Assembly (NCBI GenBank): GCA_004556055.1
Contig: SFIW01000026.1
Coordinates: 1 to 30,333 of the forward strand
Length of the DNA: 30,333 bases
Reading direction: 5' to 3'
Origin: Planctomycetaceae bacterium
Lineage (GTDB): Bacteria; Planctomycetota; Planctomycetia; Pirellulales; Thermoguttaceae
The position numbers and the translations under genes were made by a program. The notes below the pieces were generated by a model. It was not told the origin of the DNA, ran no database searches, and worked only from the letters and a program-made list of their open reading frames with translations. Of the stretch, positions 6,960-15,109 are shown one piece after another; the first letter of the stretch is position 1, and every line of letters begins with the position of its first letter.

Positions 6960-7856
6960 ATGAAGAACCTTAAAGAATCGTGGAAAAACGACTTAAAATC
7001 TTTGCGCTGGCAGACCTTTCTCGCCTTGCTCGTCGCGGGATCAATCAACGCTTTTGGCGTCACCGTCTTTTTAGCTCCCGTCAATCTTTACGACAGCGGG
7101 ATCTCCGGAACCTCGATCCTCTTATCTCAGATAACCCCCGCGTCTTTGTCCCTCTTTCTCCTCGTCCTGAACGTTCCTCTCTTCCTCTTCGGTCTCAAAA
7201 AGCAGGGCCCGGCGTTTACGATCTATTCGATCTTCGCGGTCGTGATTTACTCCCTCGCGTCGTGGCTCATCGTCGACGTCTTGCCGATCGACGTGCGCTT
7301 TGCGTCGCCTCTTGCGGGGCGCGATCTCCTATTGTGCGCGCTCTTTGGCGGTCTGATTTCCGGCGTCGGGAGCGGTCTAACGATTCGCAACGGGGGCGCG
7401 ATCGACGGTGTGGAAGTCATGGCGGTGATCTTCGCGAAACGCTTAAATCTTACGGTCGGAACCTTCGTCATGATCTACAACGTCGTCCTCTATACGGTCT
7501 GCGGTTTCGCCGTGCACAGCTGGATTCTCCCGCTCTATTCGATCGTGACATACGCGGCGGGGCTCAAGACGGTCGACTTCATCGTGGAAGGAATTGACCG
7601 TTGCAAGAGCGTAATGATCGTGACGGAGAAGGCGAAGGAGATCAACGATGCGATCATGGAGGAGTTCGAGACGGGCACGACGTGTTTCGACGCGACGGGG
7701 GGATACTCGAACGCGCCCAAGTCGATCGTTTACTTTGTCGTGAACCGCTTCCAGATCGCGAAGGTTCGCGCGATCGTGAAGCGCGTGGATCCGGCGGCGT
7801 TTCTGACGATCACGGAGGTTGCGGAGGTTGTGCGCGCTGCGACGGCGAAAAAGTGA
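6960..7856 (+). CDS. YitT-family (DUF161/DUF2179) membrane protein
   Basis: This 298-aa protein fits the usual YitT length. The N-terminal two-thirds (about residues 15-205) contain five or six hydrophobic helices, with family motifs INAFGVTVFLAPVNLYDSGI, GVGSGLTIRNGGAIDGVEVM and TYAAGLKTVDFIVEGIDRCK. The C-terminal DUF2179 soluble domain (about 215-295) reads VMIVTEKAKEINDAIMEE, TGGYSNAPKSIVYFVV and DPAAFLTITEVAEV. The molecular function of this widespread inner-membrane family is not settled; a role as transporter or sensor is commonly guessed. AGGAT eight bases before the ATG supports the start. It probably shares a transcript with the macro-domain gene. The gene is intact and typical. Confidence 0.93.
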   Translation: MKNLKESWKNDLKSLRWQTFLALLVAGSINAFGVTVFLAPVNLYDSGISGTSILLSQITPASLSLFLLVLNVPLFLFGLKKQGPAFTIYSIFAVVIYSLASWLIVDVLPIDVRFASPLAGRDLLLCALFGGLISGVGSGLTIRNGGAIDGVEVMAVIFAKRLNLTVGTFVMIYNVVLYTVCGFAVHSWILPLYSIVTYAAGLKTVDFIVEGIDRCKSVMIVTEKAKEINDAIMEEFETGTTCFDATGGYSNAPKSIVYFVVNRFQIAKVRAIVKRVDPAAFLTITEVAEVVRAATAKK

Positions 7857-7866
7857 CCCGCGCGCG

Positions 7867-7896
7867 TTGGACTTTTGGCGCGGCGTCGTGTACAAT
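7867..7896 (+). promoter_or_regulatory. Sigma-70-like promoter for the secreted protein gene
   Basis: TTGGAC and TACAAT are separated by 18 bases, just after the YitT stop codon and about 107 bases before the next start. This suggests the downstream gene has its own promoter. Not tested against other promoters of this genome. Confidence 0.45.
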
Positions 7897-8002
7897 CGAC
7901 CTTTGAGCGGATTGAGAGCCGCGCGAAAGCGGCGACCGCAGAAAAGAGAAATTGCGAATCGCGGGCGGCGATAAGCGGAGAGAAACGAGGAGGAACGCGA
8001 CG

Positions 8003-9457
8003 ATGAGTAAGAAGAGGAGCCGGTTTGGCAGGTTGGCGGCGACGTTGGCCGTCGCGACGGCGGCGGTATGGACGTGCGTTGCGCAGGCGCAGAGCGTCGA
8101 GGAGGAGGGCGCCGCGCTTTGGCGGAAGGCGCTTGCGATGGATCGCAAGAGCTTCGACACGATCGATCTGTGCGGCGGTTCGAGTCACATGCAGGGGATC
8201 TGCGTTGACGAAAATCTTGACTATATGTATTTCTCGTACACGGACGTGTTGGCGAAGCTCGACATGCGCACGGGGAAAGTCGTGGCGTCGGTCGGTGGAT
8301 TCGGCGAGGGGAGCTTCGGGAAGCCTGGCGGGGCGCACTTGGGGTGTTTGGAGTATCACGACGGGATCGTGTACGGGTCGCTGGAGTATAAGTCTCCGGG
8401 CGCGAAATTCTTCTTGGCTGCGTTCGACGTTCGGAAGATGACGCGCGTTGGGATGGACTGCAAAGAGATGAAGGAGGGAGTGAACGCGATCCTTCTCGCG
8501 GAGCCGACCTACGATTTCCGCGCTCCGATGCTCTTCGAGAATACGGATTCCCCGGAAGGTTTCGCGCGGAATGAGAAGAACGACGGGCACCTCTTTGCGT
8601 GCTCGGGAATCGACGGGGTGACGGTCGGGCGCAAACCTGGGGACGCGTCGGGCGAGCTTTACGTGATCGTCGCGTACGGGGTATACGGGAGCAAGGCGTT
8701 TAAGGGACGTTACGACAACGACTATAACGTTTTGCAATATTATCGTCTGTCGGACGTCTGGGACGCGGAGACGAAGAGTCTCGTGGGGACGTGGAATCGC
8801 CGGTTTACGTACGAGCGCGGGCTTTCGACGAGTTACGAGCCTGGGGAACTCCTCCGCGCGGAATCGACGTTGTACGCGTGGACGGGCAATACGCTTTACG
8901 GGGCTCAGAATATCGAGTACGAGTGGAATACGGGGAATCTTGTGTTGTACACGTACGACGGGACGAAGGGGTTCGGCAAGAACATGTACGTGATCGACGG
9001 GAGTCGCGCGCCGGAGATGAAGGAGCTGCAAGTCGGTCAGCATAACGAGGACCCCGACGCGGAGACGCAGGCGTTCGCGAAGAAACTGGCGGCGGTTTAT
9101 ACGAACTTGCAGGGCGCTCGATATTTCGATATGGATCAAGCGAAGAACGCGACGACGGGGGAATATCCGAACGTAGCGCACGCGGCGTTGAAATGCGTCT
9201 GCGGCGACGCGAAGTCGCACGACTGCGCGGAGGGGGAGACGTGGGGCGCGACGGGCGTGTCGAAGAAGGATTATCCGATCTGCTCGGCGCAGTTTTGCGC
9301 GTCGCCGACGACGGGAATCTGCTGGATCGACGGGGACGACGAGGGGAACGACTACTTCTACGTCGCGAACGGCAAGACGAAGGTCGGGTTGTACAAACGC
9401 GCGACGGGCCCCGACGGCGCGTACGTCTGGACCGACCTAAGTAAGCGAGCGCAATGA
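8003..9457 (+). CDS. Secreted protein of unknown function, cysteine-rich C-terminal part
   Basis: This 484-aa protein has a clear Sec signal peptide: basic MSKKRSRFGR, hydrophobic LAATLAVATAAVWTCV, and a likely cut after AQA near residue 30. The mature part has beta-rich repeats: SHMQGICVDENLDYMYFSYT, LAKLDMRTGKVVASV, HLGCLEYHDGIVYGSLEYKS, and FYVANGKTKVGLYKRATG at the end. These suggest a beta-propeller that compares stored and displayed values, as in secreted YVTN or SMP-30-like proteins. Several Cys cluster between about 395 and 450 (KCVCG, HDCAEG, YPICSAQFCASPTTGICW), which could form disulfides or bind metal. I do not recognise a named family. The start was chosen for AGGAGG nine bases upstream and for the signal peptide. 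It probably acts outside the cytoplasm. The strong terminator after it makes it a single-gene unit. Confidence 0.75.
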   Translation: MSKKRSRFGRLAATLAVATAAVWTCVAQAQSVEEEGAALWRKALAMDRKSFDTIDLCGGSSHMQGICVDENLDYMYFSYTDVLAKLDMRTGKVVASVGGFGEGSFGKPGGAHLGCLEYHDGIVYGSLEYKSPGAKFFLAAFDVRKMTRVGMDCKEMKEGVNAILLAEPTYDFRAPMLFENTDSPEGFARNEKNDGHLFACSGIDGVTVGRKPGDASGELYVIVAYGVYGSKAFKGRYDNDYNVLQYYRLSDVWDAETKSLVGTWNRRFTYERGLSTSYEPGELLRAESTLYAWTGNTLYGAQNIEYEWNTGNLVLYTYDGTKGFGKNMYVIDGSRAPEMKELQVGQHNEDPDAETQAFAKKLAAVYTNLQGARYFDMDQAKNATTGEYPNVAHAALKCVCGDAKSHDCAEGETWGATGVSKKDYPICSAQFCASPTTGICWIDGDDEGNDYFYVANGKTKVGLYKRATGPDGAYVWTDLSKRAQ

Positions 9458-9473
9458 CGCCGCGATAAATAAC

Positions 9474-9510
9474 GAAAGAGCCTCGCGGACGCCGCGGGGC
9501 CCTTTCATTT
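9474..9510 (+). terminator. Terminator after the secreted protein gene
   Basis: A long GC-rich stem (AGCCTCGCGG with CCGCGGGGCC, extended by GAAAG with CTTTC) around a 3-nt loop ends in CTTTCATTT. It closes the plus-strand transcript before the convergent restriction operon. Confidence 0.7.
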
Positions 9511-9525
9511 CTGAGCGTTGGGGAG

Positions 9526-9550
9526 ATTCGCTAGACGGCGTCTAGCGAAT
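9526..9550. terminator. Perfect 11-bp palindrome downstream of the restriction operon
   Basis: ATTCGCTAGAC and its exact reverse complement flank a 3-base centre, eight bases past the stop of the nuclease-helicase gene. It would form a strong hairpin but has no T-run on either side. It may slow polymerase or protect the mRNA 3' end, or mark the edge of the acquired segment. Confidence 0.45.
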
Positions 9551-9558
9551 TGGCGCGG

Positions 9559-12500
9559 TCATGCGAACGCGCGTTCGACTAGGTCGGGGAGCGCTTGGTT
9601 CTTTGCGGCCTCGGCGGCGTCCGCTTCGACGAAATGCGTCGATTCCATCTTTAGCGCGTCGTCGAAACCGAGGATATAGTTCGTCGCGATTTTGTAGATG
9701 ATTCGAGTCGGCGCCATTCCGTAGACCTGGTTCTTGAGGATATGCCGGATCCGCTCGGCGTCGTCAGGGAAGAGCGCTCGCATCCTCGCGCTTCGGTACA
9801 GGCGCTTCACGATCTCCGCGATATAGAGCCCCGACTTCATGTACAGATCCGCGAAGGTATGAGACGGATCGTCGAAGCATCCCGGATTCTCCTTTTCAAG
9901 CGCGTCGACCATCATGACGACGACGCGACGCGGCGTGAAGATTTGGTTCGTCTTCTGCGGGGGAATGTAGTCGAAAATGTCTTCTTCGCGGGATTCGTCG
10001 AAGTAGTTCGCGAGCTCGTTCTTCTTGCGCAAGAACTCTTGCACGGAGTCGTTGAAGACTGTTTCGTCGAAGAAGCCTCCTTCGAAACGCCGCGTTTGAC
10101 CCTCCGCGTCGACGCAATCCTTTCCGTCTCGCAGGGTGCGGAACTCGTCGAGCGTCACCCCCGTCGTCTCCAGAAAGACGGCGTCTTCCACATATTGATC
10201 GAAATTCGCCAGCGTCAGCTTTTCGTCCCCGTACGCCATGACGAAGCTCGGGATCGTTCGCGCGAAGCCCCTAAGTCGGGCGCGGATCTCTTCTTCCACG
10301 ACGCGTTGCTTCTCCTTCTTATCAGTTCGGACGACCTCCTCCGCGATCCTTTCAGGGAGTTGGAGACTTGTCGTTTCGACGACGTCGGCGAGCGTCTCTT
10401 GAAATGCCGCGCGATTCTTCTGGACGTCCTGTTCGAACTCCGCGTTCGCTTGATTCACTTCATCGGGGGAGGAAGCGACCTTGAGCTTTTTGTCTCGATC
10501 CTTCGTCGCGATTTGAACGCCGCGTTCGAATTCGTCTTGCGCTTTCGAAACCCTCTTGTCGACTTCCGCCGTCACGGTCTTTACGATCTTCTCGACCTTC
10601 TTCTTCGAGTTAGCGACCTTTTGGAGCCCGCAGCCGTTGGCGACGATTTTCGTTTTCTCCTGCGCCGTCTGCATGACGAGCTCTATGATCTCTTTGCACG
10701 TCTCCGCCGCCTTCTCTTTGAGGGGATCGACGGAGGGCGCCGGGATATCGACGTCGAAGAGCGCGTCGCGCGGCGGTTCCGGCGCGCGTCTCGGTTCCAA
10801 AACGACTGGTTGCGACGCGAAATCGTCGAGCGTCTCTTGAAGGGGCTTCTTCACCTCTTCGTAAATCTTCGGCCCGAAGTTCGCTTCCGTGACGTTCACG
10901 ACGAGCGCGCGCGGAATCTCCGGTTCCCCTTGCGCGTCGAGGACGATTTCCTTCGCCTTGTCGAGCGTCTCAGGGGTGCGTTTGACCGCCTTTTCTTCCC
11001 TTGCGGGGGACATTTTGCCGATAATTTCGAGCGCTTCGGTCGGCGCCATGAAGATCGCGCCGATATTCTGGAAAAGGTAGTTGCACATGAAGCCGCGACG
11101 AACGACTTCGACGCTTTTGAGGCGTCGCGGAATCGACATGACGCGTTCTTCGTCGAGTTCGACCATCGTCCCGTCTTCGTCTTCCGCAAGGACGGGGAAG
11201 AAGTTCAGGAGTCTGCGGATATTCTCGCGCCGCCTTTCGTATGAATCGCGGGCTTTCGCGTAGTTGAGATTGTTCGCGAATTCGTCGAAGATAATCAGAG
11301 TTCGCGCGGGGTCGAAATCGAAGACGTAGGCGGTTTCTTTGCGGTAGCAGACGACGGTATTGGGATGGGGGTAGAGGAAGGGTGTTTGGACGCGGAACGC
11401 CGCTTGCATGTACCGCGCGGCGCTCTCCATCTTTGCGAGCATAAGGACGCCGCTCCATTCAGGAACGGTGACGCCGACGGTGAGTTTTCCGACGCTAAGC
11501 GTAATTGTCTTGGCGTTCTTTCGGATCGCTTCCTTTACGCGGTTGTACGCGTCGCGCATTCCTCTCTGATCCGGGTAGAGGTCCCCGTTGCGCGCCGCCG
11601 TCGCGTCGTCTCCCGCCGCTATCACGACCGCGTAGTCCTTAAAGACGGGGTCTTCCTTCAGAAGCTTGGCGAGCGCGTTGACGCTGGCGACGCGATTGAG
11701 GATCCAGAGGGTGTGACTCAGCGCGTTGCGAAGCTCAGGGGTGGAGAAGGGGTATTTGTCGCCGGTTGTCAGAGCGCGGAGGAACTTCTTCACGTCTTCG
11801 GCGTAACGGAATTGTCCATCCTCGTTCGTCGAAAAGAACTCGTTGAGATCGAACGCGTATTCGACGTTTGAGTCGTTGTCGAGGAGAGCCCCGCGATTGA
11901 TCGAGTCGCAGATCATCGGAGAGATCTGATAAGCGCGCATCTCGAGTTGCGGCAACGCCTCGTAGGGATTGCGCGTAGGCTTTTCCTCCGAGGCCGACCC
12001 TTGGGAGGAAGCGGCCCATTCCTTTTTGGCGTTCTGTTCGTCGACGTACGTCCAGTTGAAGATCTGTTCGTCGGCGAAGCGGGCGCTTGCGAGCATCTTG
12101 AAGGGGGTGCCGGAGAGATAGAGGGCGTATCGGCGCGATATTTTGGCGAGCGCCTCTTCGGTGCGCTCCGTGTCGACGCCCTCATGACATTCGTCGACGA
12201 CGAGGAGATCGAACTCGGTTGCTAGGAGATGGCGCAACTTCGTGTAATCACCCCCGAAAAACCGCGATCCCTTGAGATCCTGAAGTGAGACGAACTCGAC
12301 GAACCCTTGGTAGCGAATACTCGTTTTAAAATATTCGTCGTAGGAGAGGACGCGTTTAGCCCCGCAGAGAGCTCCCGACTCGGAGACGAAGGCGTAGCGG
12401 AGTTTATGGCGAAAGAACTTGTCGAAGTCTTCAACCCAGCTGTTGGCGATCGACGGGCGGTTGCTCACGACGAGAACTTTGCGGAAATCTCCGCGCGCAA

Positions 12501-13035
12501 CGAGATCATAAGCGGCGAGTGTTTTGCCGAAGCGCGGTTTTGCGTTCCAGAGGTATTCTTTACCGCGTTTCGGATCGCCGGGCCCGTTCAAAAAATAGTC
12601 GAGGGCGTTGGAGACCGCCGTCTCCTGTTCGGCGCGGAGAACGTAGCTTTCGTCGAGGATTTCGGAATCGGCGACTGCGGAATCGAAGGGCTCCCTTCTG
12701 GCGAACGTCATGAAATGACGATACGCTTCGTCCTGTTCTATTTTGAACCATTCGGATCGAGGGCGGCGTTCGACGTTCTTTTCGATTTCGAGAAAGCGAT
12801 GAAATTGGCGATCAGTGAAGGGTTCCCCGCTCGAATCCTTATAAATGGCGACGTCTTTCCAGCAGATTTTAGCTTCGATATTGGCGGTGCGCGTCTGTTC
12901 TCTGACCCGCGCTTCGACGGTCTGAGTTTCAGTGTAGCCGATCTTCGTCCATCCGTCGTTCGGCGCGTAGCCGGGCGTCTGATACGCGTAGATCATCGGG
13001 GAGACTCGGCGGAAAGGGGTGATTTTGCGCGTCAT
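9559..13035 (-). CDS. GIY-YIG nuclease-helicase restriction subunit with C-terminal methylase-like module
   Basis: This 1158-aa protein has four parts. (1) A GIY-YIG endonuclease-like domain of the T5orf172/Mug113 kind (about 14-100): IYAYQTPGYAPNDGWTKIGY, then TVEARVREQ and the glutamate of SEWFKI. (2) A superfamily 2 helicase (about 130-620): Walker A WNAKPRFGKT (about 163-172), DECH box (about 281-284), SGTPFK (about 308), and a motif VI-like stretch ending MQAAFRVQTP. (3) A long charged, Ala/Lys/Glu-rich, probably coiled-coil region (about 760-880). (4) A C-terminal piece of an N6-adenine methylase (from about 1008): NQIFTPRRVVVMMVD, DLYMKSGLYIAEIVKRL in the motif I position, and VYGMAPTRIIYKIATNYIL, without any NPPY. 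It would cut unmodified foreign DNA using ATP-driven translocation. Its ATG overlaps the TGA of the preceding gene (ATGA), with GGAG close before it; Met14 is an alternative start. It is the last gene of a three-gene operon. The gene is intact. Confidence 0.88.
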   Translation of the reverse strand: MTRKITPFRRVSPMIYAYQTPGYAPNDGWTKIGYTETQTVEARVREQTRTANIEAKICWKDVAIYKDSSGEPFTDRQFHRFLEIEKNVERRPRSEWFKIEQDEAYRHFMTFARREPFDSAVADSEILDESYVLRAEQETAVSNALDYFLNGPGDPKRGKEYLWNAKPRFGKTLAAYDLVARGDFRKVLVVSNRPSIANSWVEDFDKFFRHKLRYAFVSESGALCGAKRVLSYDEYFKTSIRYQGFVEFVSLQDLKGSRFFGGDYTKLRHLLATEFDLLVVDECHEGVDTERTEEALAKISRRYALYLSGTPFKMLASARFADEQIFNWTYVDEQNAKKEWAASSQGSASEEKPTRNPYEALPQLEMRAYQISPMICDSINRGALLDNDSNVEYAFDLNEFFSTNEDGQFRYAEDVKKFLRALTTGDKYPFSTPELRNALSHTLWILNRVASVNALAKLLKEDPVFKDYAVVIAAGDDATAARNGDLYPDQRGMRDAYNRVKEAIRKNAKTITLSVGKLTVGVTVPEWSGVLMLAKMESAARYMQAAFRVQTPFLYPHPNTVVCYRKETAYVFDFDPARTLIIFDEFANNLNYAKARDSYERRRENIRRLLNFFPVLAEDEDGTMVELDEERVMSIPRRLKSVEVVRRGFMCNYLFQNIGAIFMAPTEALEIIGKMSPAREEKAVKRTPETLDKAKEIVLDAQGEPEIPRALVVNVTEANFGPKIYEEVKKPLQETLDDFASQPVVLEPRRAPEPPRDALFDVDIPAPSVDPLKEKAAETCKEIIELVMQTAQEKTKIVANGCGLQKVANSKKKVEKIVKTVTAEVDKRVSKAQDEFERGVQIATKDRDKKLKVASSPDEVNQANAEFEQDVQKNRAAFQETLADVVETTSLQLPERIAEEVVRTDKKEKQRVVEEEIRARLRGFARTIPSFVMAYGDEKLTLANFDQYVEDAVFLETTGVTLDEFRTLRDGKDCVDAEGQTRRFEGGFFDETVFNDSVQEFLRKKNELANYFDESREEDIFDYIPPQKTNQIFTPRRVVVMMVDALEKENPGCFDDPSHTFADLYMKSGLYIAEIVKRLYRSARMRALFPDDAERIRHILKNQVYGMAPTRIIYKIATNYILGFDDALKMESTHFVEADAAEAAKNQALPDLVERAFA

Positions 13036-14065
13036 GCCATCTCCTTTACTCGACGTTCGATAAATGCGATTTCCTCGTCGGAAAGCCCATACTTCGCGTA
13101 AAGCTGACGGTCGATCTCCGCGATCGTCGCCGTCCAGTCGATATCAGAATTCGCGGTGAAGTCTTGCAGAGGGACATACTTCCAGACCGTCGGGGGATTG
13201 TGTTGAGTAACTTTGAGAATTCCCAGAAGGACTCTGGCAAATTTGGTTTTAATATACTTGAGAGCGGCTTCCGCTTCGTCTTGAGCGGAAAACTTGCCGA
13301 TGCTCATGAAAGTTTCCGTATGCCCGACGACGGGTTGCCCGACGACGGGGGTCGTCAAGACTTCGCCCAGAGCTCCAGAACCGTTAGAATTGGGGACAAA
13401 TATTTTCCAATCGTAAAGGTTGCAGCCCTGATTAACATAATCGGCGCGTATATAACGATATGTTCTTTCGTTATTCTGGCGTCCGAAGATTCGGATATAC
13501 TCGAATTTGTTATCGGGCTTTTCGACGTGGAAGAACTCCGGAAGCAGGTCAAATATGTTCGTCGACATATCATAAAGATGACTTTCGCTCAGCTTTTTCG
13601 AGGCTTCCGGATGTTCTTCATGCAAGGCGCTTGTGAGTCTGAAAGCTGTTCGACTATAGACAATGTCGCTTATTGGTGAAAAATCCTTGCGATGAATTAC
13701 GCGAGAGAGAATAGACTTTAATTCGGCAATAGGAATAAAGACGGCGATAGGCCCCAGCTTGGCGTCGGCGTCTCGATACGTAATGGCGACGCCCCCTTTG
13801 ATATCCGTATTGACAAAGAACTTAGAACTATCGACTTCGTAGGCGATGACTTTCAGATGTTCGTCGGAAAGCATCCTCTCGTTCCATTCCTTTGGAGCGC
13901 CGCCGGCGTTAAAGAGAAATCGAGCGGGAGTAATTAGTTCGACTTTTCTTCCCACAGAATATGCGCCGTCCATAAATTTGTGGTAAACGGGGGGGTAAAC
14001 GTTTTCTGGTCTCCGACCGCCTCTTCTTGGTAGGGCGGATTGCCGATGATAAAATCGAACTTCAT
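13032..14065 (-). pseudogene. Eco57I-like methylase/specificity gene split by a one-base shift in a C7 run
   Basis: Translation from ATG at 14065 (GAAAGG seven bases upstream) gives MKFDFIIGNPPYQEEAVGDQ, the catalytic NPPY motif IV of N6-adenine DNA methylases. After FTPP the frame is lost in a run of seven Cs (13989-13995 on the plus strand as Gs). One extra C would continue it as VYHKFMDGAYSVGRKVELIT, joining exactly to the 313-codon downstream frame that ends at 13032. The joined product (about 345 aa) matches the Eco57I-type modification/specificity proteins in layout: NPPY, PARFLFNAGGAPKEWNERML, IKGGVAITYRDADAKLG, then a target-recognition-like half ending in PLQDFTANSDIDWTATIAEI. As written, translation stops after about 39 codons, or restarts within the second frame without the catalytic motif. 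It is either phase-variable, newly broken, or a sequencing error. It is labelled pseudogene because of the shift. It overlaps the next gene by ATGA. Confidence 0.85.
13989..13995 (-). repeat. Homopolymer C7 (G7 on plus strand) at the frameshift site
   Basis: A run of seven identical bases sits exactly where the reading frame of the Eco57I-like gene breaks. Mononucleotide G/C runs are the usual switch elements of phase-variable restriction-modification genes. Seven is short for active switching and is also an error-prone context for sequencing. Confidence 0.9.
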
Positions 14066-14126
14066 GATTTCCCTTTCGTCTGTTTTGCGTTTTTTGCGGT
14101 CGATTCCCGGTCGTGAAGCGACGTGG

Positions 14127-15041
14127 TTAGTCGCGGCAGAAGAGCCCTACGACGTCCCTTTCTTTTAGATTGTCGCGCCAGTCGACGATTTTGCAAGGCG
14201 CGGGGAGAATTTTGTCGCTATGGGGATTCCATGCGTCGTCAAAGTCAAAGAGGCTCGGCGCTCGAGAGTACGGCACGCGTCCCGTGAGGCCGTCCATCTG
14301 CCACAGATTCTTCGCGATCACGTCGACGAAGCGCCCATATTCGACCTGTTGCTCCTCTACCATTAGAGACGGCGCGTTGAGTTCCAGCCGCGAAGACTCG
14401 CAGAACTCCAGCGCCGCCGTTAGCACGTTTACCCGCGCGATCAGAAGACTATCCCCCTGAATCTCGTACCCGTAAACCGCCTTGCACGCTCTCAGCGCCC
14501 ACTCGACGCGCTCCTCGAGCGACTGCGTATTTTCCCGAACGACGCGCAACTTCCGGTCGAGGAATCCGACGCGTTCGTGCGTCGGCTTCTCCTCGCCCGT
14601 CGCGGAATCGTAAAGCGTCGTCAGAAAGGGCGCCTCCCCGCACGTGATCTCAAGGCGCTTTTCTTTCACATACGCCTCCCACGTCTTTCCCTGCGGAAAA
14701 ACGATCGGCGCGATCGGGTCGTCGAAGACGTTTGGGCGACCGAACCAAACCTCGTCCGCATGATCCGTCATCGTTTTGCAGACCGAGAAAGGGGTGAAGA
14801 CTTCGCCGAAGCTCTTCGTGCGTTCCGACTGCATGTCGACGCGTTTTTTATGGCGCGATAGCACAAGGCCGGGGAGTAGAAACTCCGCCTTGATCTCGTC
14901 TGCGGGAGCGTACCCGGCGCCGAGGGGCGCAAGGGCGTTGGTTCCCCAGCGGATATGCGCGCCCGTCGTGTAGTCGCTCAGAAGCGCGTCTAAGAGTTGG
15001 AGTGAGCGAAGTTTGGCGAGCATGTCCTCAAACGTGATCAT
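14127..15041 (-). CDS. DNA adenine methylase N-terminal half (restriction system subunit M)
   Basis: This 304-aa protein carries the AdoMet-binding half of an N6-adenine methylase: KSFGEVFTPFSVCKTMTD (the EVFTP entry motif, about residues 80-97), RLEITCGEAPFLTTLYD in place of the usual DPxxGxG motif I, and AVYGYEIQGDSLLIARVNVL as the following helix/strand pair. It has no NPPY motif IV anywhere; that motif opens the next gene, 61 bases downstream on the same strand. So the catalytic unit is probably assembled from two polypeptides. The region NIAKNLWQMDGLTG-like (VIAKNLWQMDGLTGRVPY) and the terminal KIVDWRD stretch are familiar from 'restriction endonuclease subunit M' proteins. The start at 15041 was chosen for AGGA seven bases before the ATG; an earlier in-frame start at 15146 would add 35 residues of poor quality. 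It is the first gene of the restriction operon. Confidence 0.82.
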   Translation of the reverse strand: MITFEDMLAKLRSLQLLDALLSDYTTGAHIRWGTNALAPLGAGYAPADEIKAEFLLPGLVLSRHKKRVDMQSERTKSFGEVFTPFSVCKTMTDHADEVWFGRPNVFDDPIAPIVFPQGKTWEAYVKEKRLEITCGEAPFLTTLYDSATGEEKPTHERVGFLDRKLRVVRENTQSLEERVEWALRACKAVYGYEIQGDSLLIARVNVLTAALEFCESSRLELNAPSLMVEEQQVEYGRFVDVIAKNLWQMDGLTGRVPYSRAPSLFDFDDAWNPHSDKILPAPCKIVDWRDNLKERDVVGLFCRD

Positions 15042-15109
15042 GGCGACGTCCTGCGCGTTGTTCTCAACGTCGACTTCGTTGCGCCGCGTTTGAGAGGAAT
15101 AGGAGGAAA

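Noticed and set aside
7730..9220. Long minus-strand frame (496 codons) opposite the secreted protein gene
   Set aside because: Arg/Val/His-rich composition with no motif; it is the mirror of a GC-biased real gene that has a signal peptide and ribosome-binding site.
9742..11244. 500-codon plus-strand frame opposite the nuclease-helicase
   Set aside because: Composition is low-information Arg/Leu/Asp; the opposite strand carries clear GIY-YIG, helicase and methylase motifs.
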